Source: Triops longicaudatus
Lineage: Eukaryota > Arthropoda > Branchiopoda > Notostraca > Triopsidae
Assembly (NCBI GenBank): GCA_022885665.1
Contig: JAGQDJ010000134.1
Location: 85,474 to 149,473 of the forward strand
Length of the DNA stretch: 64,000 nucleotides
Direction: 5' to 3'
In this document: positions 58,472 through 64,000 of the stretch, piece by piece
Position numbering within the stretch: the stretch's first letter is position 1
How the letters are laid out: each line of letters starts with the position of its first letter
Position numbers and translations under genes: made by a program
The notes under the pieces: model-generated
What the model saw: the letters and a program-made list of their open reading frames with translations, nothing else
What the model was told of the DNA's origin: nothing
The model's database searches: none

Positions 58472-59176
58472 TTAATCTTCATCACTCCATGCATCTTCCG
58501 TGACATTTCTCTTCGGAATCACAGTTTTGTTCCCAACATCCAAAAATTTCTCGCCCTTCCTCTTCCCTAATTCTTCCTTGAACGGAATTTCGGCCTCCCA
58601 GGCCAAAATATTCCTATCTGACCCAGCACTATACATCTCAGGATAAAACGGATGATAACTGCAAGCCGTTACCGAATTATAATGCCCGAGTAACGTAGCT
58701 ACCTTTTCGCCCGTTTCAGCATGGAATAAGAGCACGTTGCCTTGCGACGGTACGAACACGTAATCCGTCACCAAATTCCGCGTTACATCGAATTTCACAC
58801 CCTTTTTGTTATCGTTCGGAATTTTCCCAAAATTTACTCTCACCAATTTACCCATGTAAGGGTCCCATACCCGCAACCGCTTATCCGTCCCTAAAGAAAA
58901 GAGCCGGTTGCCGTCTGAGCTGAAACATATGCCGTTGACGTAGCCATTGTGGGCCGTTACGGCCGAAGCCTCTGAGCGTTTTTGGCCGGCATGCTGGTCC
59001 AAGGAGTACAAACAGCTTTTCGAGGCTCGAACGTCCCATAACATGAGCTTGTTGTCCATAGCACCCGACGCGAGCAAAAATTCTTGTGCCGGAGACCACT
59101 GCACCGACAAGACAGTGTGGCTGTGTCCTCGGAGTTCGTGCGTTTGCGAACCTGATTTTAAATCGACTAGAAGTAC
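58472..59176 (-). CDS. ERCC8: ERCC8 exon 3 (stop)
   Basis: The acceptor is TTTAATTTAG. It encodes 234 residues from VLLVDLKSGS to EDAWSDED and the stop, the whole C-terminal half in one exon. Confidence 0.97.
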   Translation of the reverse strand, partial: VLLVDLKSGSQTHELRGHSHTVLSVQWSPAQEFLLASGAMDNKLMLWDVRASKSCLYSLDQHAGQKRSEASAVTAHNGYVNGICFSSDGNRLFSLGTDKRLRVWDPYMGKLVRVNFGKIPNDNKKGVKFDVTRNLVTDYVFVPSQGNVLLFHAETGEKVATLLGHYNSVTACSYHPFYPEMYSAGSDRNILAWEAEIPFKEELGKRKGEKFLDVGNKTVIPKRNVTEDAWSDED

Positions 59177-62100
59177 CTAAATTAAATGTAATGAATTAGC
59201 AAAAATCATACATAAAATAGTTCAAAATTATTTTTCTTAATTAAATTATAAATATGTATATATTTAAAAAAAACATGTTTTTTTTTTGTTTTGATTCCTA
59301 TCGCTTGTAAGGCGATACAAATATTTTATATTACCAAATCTAGCCTAACACGACACGAGGAATAACAGAATTAAGCTTTATGCATCATAGTTCAACCAAG
59401 CCTTAACTTAACATAATTTTACTCATCCTAAGCTAAATTTACCTAACTGAACTGAACGTCACTTCAGCTTACCTAATTTGACCGTATATAACCTAACTTA
59501 ACGTAGCCCAACTTAATTTAAACTAGTTTACCTTTGCCCTACTTATTTTACTTTTAGTTTATAATCTAGACCAGTCTGTCCTTAGTTAACCCAACTTTAC
59601 GTAACGTAACTTAAAACAATCTAAGCCATATTCTAGTCTTAGCTTAATCCATCACTCTAAATCAGTTTTACTTAAGGCGTCTTAAATCTAGTATACATTA
59701 ACCAGGCCTAAGCACAATTCAACATCATCCGCCGCACTGTTATACACGGGAGCAAACTGGCCATTGTCATATTTTGGCAAAAGTCGCATGGGCCGGGGCC
59801 GAAAAAGGCCTTTTCTTGTGGGGCTGTGACTTTCTTGGTTATATTTCAGGTATGTGAGCTGTAATGTTACGTACAATATTTTGCGCACACGAGACTTGAC
59901 CCATACAACTAGTAGAGCAAGTCGCCTATCTATGGCCGGCGGGCTGGGCCCGGCTAAGAAGTCCGTCTTAACCCACGGTACGGCATTTAAAAAAGTAGAA
60001 CTGCACATAATCTGGCCAAAAAATTTAGCCCCCCTGCATTTAGTCAAGTGCGTAATCAGATTAGAAATATTTATTCAAAATTTTAGCCAAAATATTTAGC
60101 CCTCCTTACTTAATATTTAACACTATTTAGCTTTTAAACTAATAAATCCGGCTTGCAGGCGTTTTTTCTGGCCCGCTAGGTGATCGAGGTTGTCGAGCCT
60201 TGTTGGAAAAAATAATCTGAAATTATACCTCAAAGTTCATTATAGCCAATTTAGAGTAATTCTTCGGCGAAAAGAGGTTTCAAACTTGACAGTTAGATTT
60301 TGGAATTACCACTTCCAAAAAGTATAAGACTCCAGATGATTAATCCAACAGCATTCGACGAATTTGAATTCTGTTTTCTAGAATAGAAAAGTAAAAGGTA
60401 TTTTAATGCACATGAAAAATTTCTTTCGACAGGCTTTTCACATGAGCGTTAAAATTTCATTTACTTGGTACAAATTTACTAAGAACATTCCACAAAATGT
60501 AGGCTACCTATAATGCGCACTACACCTTAGAACACTTAGCTTTACTGTCGATAATTCGTTGTGAGGTATTAAGTAATTTTTGTGAATTCGCCCTAACTGC
60601 TTACCACGTAGTTTTCCTTCACTTCAGTAATCCACAGCACAAAACGGCGAACAATTTCTTTCGAAAAGTAAGTTTCTATTTTTTTTTCTCTTTATGCTTA
60701 CTTGGTGATACAATCCAGAAGTTAATTAAAAAACTAAGAATTTTTACATTATTTTCTTTGGTGAATATGTATTTGCGAAATATTCCGTAATTATTTCAAA
60801 TTTCTGGAAATATACCCGAAAACTTCCAAGTACATTTATTTTGAAACGTTTCCATCCAACTTTTGACAGTTTCTACAAAATCATCCTAGTTCATAATAAT
60901 AATAATAAAAAAATATTAGGGCCGGTCTTCAAAATCTCCGCATGGCCCACTGATAAGCTATCCGCCCTTGGCGATACATTCTCGATCATAAAGCTTAGAT
61001 TTTCCAAAGCTTTACTCTGATAGTTGTTCTTTTGTTAAATTCAATTCAATATTTTTAGTTTTTGTAAATTTACTCGCTTAACGCTTTACTTACCCAGGCT
61101 TAAACCCTACTAAACTGTACTTCACTTTTTTACACGAACTAACTTTATCTACCTTAACGTTACTTTACCTGTAACCTTTCTTCACTGAACCCAAACTTTA
61201 GCCAAAACTTTATCTTTACCAAATTACCTTAACTTTACCCGATTCAGGCTCTAAACACGAATTACCGAGCGAAGTATCAATAGATTGGATTACCGTGCTA
61301 TTTTTGTTCCGTCACGTAATCAGATAACAATGAACACACAGACTTAGCCTAATCCAATGTATAAGCTAACCTAGGTTTGGTGAACCTATCTTACTTCACC
61401 TTACTTACCCAACGCAGCACTATTAATGTATTACCTTCGACTCAGGCATGAGCTAGTGCTCACTGCCACTTCGAAAACGTTTTGAATTTAAATCTCTCTC
61501 AAAATAATTTGTTAGAAATGTCACTTGTACAAGTTGTAGATATTACTGACAAGAATATCCATAAAGACGAAATACATAAAAAGATAAAAGAACAATTTGG
61601 TTGGATTTTGAAACACAAAGATTTTAATTATAGAGGAGAATAAAAGAACATTATGAAAGTTTGGGGGGATATTATTTGTCTTTTTCTACGTTTTCAAAGG
61701 CGAGATTTTGAAATCCTTGATTGCTGGGAGACCCTTAAGTTTATTACCAATCTGTACCGTTTGAAAAATTTTGCGTTGCAGGTATCTAGTGCAAAAGTTT
61801 GGGTTTTTCTTCATAAAGCTTTTGCAAAATTTGTAAATTATGGTCGAATTTTGCTACTTTTTTGATTATATGGAAACATGAAAATCAGGCAAACTGGTGA
61901 ACTAGGTCTGATTTTTCGACATTTTCAGGTGAGAAAAGAAATGGAATCGGTCAGGTACTTTTTGTAATACCGTGTCTGAAATTTATGGTTTCGTATGACA
62001 ATATTGGGATGTACCTCTATCCAGAGTTTCTGCTTCGACTTCATTCAACCTCTGCTCTTAGTTACAATACGAGACCTACCTCCCCAGAGGAAATGAAGTG

Positions 62101-63471
62101 TCTATCTTTTGTTTTTAAAAATTACTGAAAGTTGTGTATACAGCGGCCTTAAGTTTACTCAATTTAAATTTAACCCTAACTGCACTGTGACGTAACCTAA
62201 CTTCATCTCACGACTTCTTTAGCCTAACCTATCCTACCATATTGTTGCACTACGCTTACTCTACGCAGAAAGTTACACTTGGACGTGATAGAGCCGCCTG
62301 ACACACACAAAAAGTAAAATAAATAAATACATTCTGCGGTATAAATTATTCGGCTAACGCTTGATTTTGAATCGTTTTGAAAAAATTCACATTACCTCAC
62401 ATCAATATTTTCAAATAACTTGACTAGTTTAACGTAGATTTGACTTCATGAAACTCCTTTAATTAATTTATTTGAGCCTACCATCAGACAAACTAGTGTT
62501 TAAACAAAAGTGACACAGGAAACGGTTGAATGAACAGAATGAAGACTTGTGAAATTAAAACAACATCACAGAGCTCAAAAGAAAATTAACACAACACTGG
62601 TACGAAGTGACTTTAGAAAGCCTTGAAAGAAACTGAACTGAGTTCCAATCTGAAAATTTTTTTGCAGTGATTAAACTGAAGTGACTGTTGATGGAGTCTG
62701 AAAAAGTTGAAGTTATCTTTCCTTCTCTTTCCTTTGGATTTGCCCACCGAAGAAGAGCAGAAATACAATAGTGAAATATCTAACAAAACATTTTACACAC
62801 ACACAAATCCAAAATTGACGTAGAATTCTTTCAGGCTGAAGAAACTCGAAGACAGCGTGAAATTAACACGCCGCTACGTAGCTGAGTTTTGAATTTAATT
62901 CTATTTTAATTTACTTGACTGGCGGTTGTCGCAGTTGCGATGAGCGAATGACGCGTCGCCAATGGTGATATATGGTGTTGGTACACCCGGCCAGAGAAAT
63001 TGAAGGAGTCAACCGGGATGAGGCTGTTGGTATCCCATACTTTCAAGATTCGGTCAGTACCGCTGGAGAAGAACATACCAGTATCGAACGGGTACCATTG
63101 CACGCATTCCACGCTGTATTTGTGGCTATGACGTGTGTGTCTTTCGACTCGACAAATGCATTTGCAAGTGTACTGGGGGTTGCCATTCAGATTCTGGAGA
63201 TCGTGGATGTTTAGGCTACCGTCTGCTGCGCCAGAAACCAAACTAGAAGACACTTGTGATTGTTAACAATTAAAAATGTGATTTAAAAATATGGAACTTA
63301 CTATCTTCCTTCGACTTTGTCGATGTCTATTGAATTTATACCGGCTGTGTGAACACTTTCGACGTCTTTGGTCTTGCTGAGTGTAATACACTTGATGCGC
63401 GACGTGTTAAAGTGTGATTTATAGGATTGGGCATTGGAAGAACCTAACTGTTGCTTGTGGAGAATCTCCAT
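58472..63471 (-). CDS. ERCC8: ERCC8 / CSA, WD40 protein of transcription-coupled repair, 3 exons, complete
   Basis: CSA is the substrate receptor of a CUL4-DDB1 ubiquitin ligase that acts at RNA polymerase II stalled on damaged DNA in the nucleus. Exons 63471-63302, 63242-62915 and 59176-58472 join in frame to 400 residues (human 396). Recognisable stretches are GINSIDIDKVEGR, VECVQWYPFDTGMFFSSGTD, LKVWDTN, SQTHELRGHSHTVLSVQWSP, LDQHAGQKRSEASAVTAHNG, VNGICFSSDG, ILAWEAEI and the acidic C-terminus EDAWSDED. The seven-bladed WD40 order is intact. WDVR at 213-216 is a WDxR motif of the kind used to bind DDB1. The start ATG is the first after an in-frame TAG, and no upstream ATG is possible. No AATAAA is obvious after the stop. 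Confidence 0.97.
59335..59690 (-). repeat. CCTAA-like tract in ERCC8 intron 2
   Basis: CAAGCCTTAACTTAAC, ATATAACCTAACTTAACG and similar on +, TTAGG-like on the ERCC8 sense strand. Confidence 0.55.
61060..61420 (-). repeat. CCTAA-like patches in ERCC8 intron 2
   Basis: TTACCTGTAACC, CTACCTTAACGTTAC and AGCTAACCTAGG words, weaker than the tract at 59335. Confidence 0.45.
62145..62265 (-). repeat. CCTAA-like tract in ERCC8 intron 2
   Basis: TTTAACCCTAACTGC, GTAACCTAACTTC and TTTAGCCTAACCTATCC on +. Confidence 0.5.
62915..63242 (-). CDS. ERCC8: ERCC8 exon 2
   Basis: The acceptor is TTCTAG and the donor is GTAAAT. It encodes LVSGAADGSLNIHDL through TATTASQ in phase 0, matching the second and third WD40 blades of CSA. 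Confidence 0.96.
63302..63471 (-). CDS. ERCC8: ERCC8 exon 1 (start codon)
   Basis: 170 bases. It encodes MEILHKQQLG through DIDKVEGR, with the following Tyr codon split at the donor GTAAGT. The intron is 59 bp. Confidence 0.95.
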
Positions 63472-63907
63472 CACTCTGGCCTTGTTATTGTTATTATTCC
63501 CTAAGCGTACTATCTACACTGCGAAACGTTTTCTAGGAACCGCGATTCAGGATAAGCGTTGAATTATACATTTGTTTTTTATCATTATTTTTTTTTAAAA
63601 AAACTTTGTTTCTAGTTAAACATTAATTTTATTTGCGTTTATACATAGATGCTGATAAAAAAGAAAAACAGACGACATGCAATGGATAACCTAAAATGGG
63701 AGTTAAAAAACAAGATTTAGAACTGGTAGCTTTGCTATTTAGGTACTCTCCAAGGGTTCGCACCTTTGCCCAGTTTTCAAACGCTATGGGGAAAATTCGG
63801 TATTTTTTGATTGTACTCCACCTTCTCGACTCCTAGTTTCCCCAGTCTAATTATATTCAGACTGCCCATTGTGGCAAATAGGCGAAGTGCCACCTACGCT
63901 GGACCCA
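63472..63907. other. ERCC8 upstream region
   Basis: It should contain the ERCC8 promoter and 5' UTR. No clear core promoter motif or other gene is visible. A small hairpin with arms GTGGCA/TGCCAC (63871-63893) stands just before the microsatellite. Confidence 0.5.

Positions 63908-64000
<93 letters not shown>
63908..64000. repeat. (AAT)n microsatellite, 31 units, runs off the window
   Basis: Uninterrupted AAT repeats fill the last 93 bases. True length cannot be seen. Confidence 0.97.

Larger units (their letters stand above)
59177..62914 (-). other. ERCC8 intron 2 (3.7 kb)
   Basis: Non-coding, AT-rich. TTAGG-like tracts are listed separately. A short (AAT)n run lies at about 60896-60908. 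Open frames here have no recognisable similarity. Confidence 0.7.

Overview
This is nuclear DNA from an animal, most likely an arthropod. Four protein-coding genes with introns can be read, plus one complete tRNA gene. The rest is AT-rich non-coding sequence full of decayed transposons. The arthropod call rests on many degenerate tracts built on TTAGG/CCTAA, the common arthropod telomere pentamer, and on animal-type genes with a mix of very short (51-87 bp) and very long (3.5-11 kb) introns. I cannot name the species or order.

Layout on the + strand coordinate. (1) 1-3690: the 3' half of Arp3 (actin-related protein 3), four exons on +, with the 5' part outside the window. (2) 5448-5518: tRNA-Gln(TTG) on the - strand. 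(3) 8685-29400: a complete KLF6/KLF7-class Kruppel-like factor (Drosophila luna class), four exons on + with 8.5-kb and 11.1-kb introns. (4) 29401-46887: a long intergenic stretch with a 154-bp tandem repeat, palindromic elements, TTAGG-like tracts and a 2.6-kb hAT-like insertion. (5) 46888-51783: STX17 (syntaxin 17, a Qa-SNARE of autophagosomes), five exons on +. (6) 51784-58471: intergenic, with at least two decayed Ty3/gypsy-type pol fragments on -. (7) 58472-63471: a complete ERCC8/CSA (WD40 protein of transcription-coupled repair), three exons on -. (8) 63472-64000: the ERCC8 upstream region, ending in an (AAT)n microsatellite that runs off the window.

The genes are functionally unrelated (actin nucleation, transcription, membrane fusion, DNA repair), as expected for neighbouring animal genes. 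I see no operon, CRISPR array, toxin system or gene cluster of a new kind. What stands out is the repeat landscape: hAT-type elements with intact 8-bp target duplications, a family of small palindromes ending in CTCGTTATACGCG-like arms, a TA-flanked element with three related ends in an STX17 intron, several strong hairpins, and degenerate TTAGG-like DNA which in the STX17 and ERCC8 introns lies with TTAGG on the sense strand. In the genes, the oddities are a proline beside the central glutamine of the STX17 SNARE motif and an STX17 exon 1/2 junction whose best splice sites do not keep the frame.
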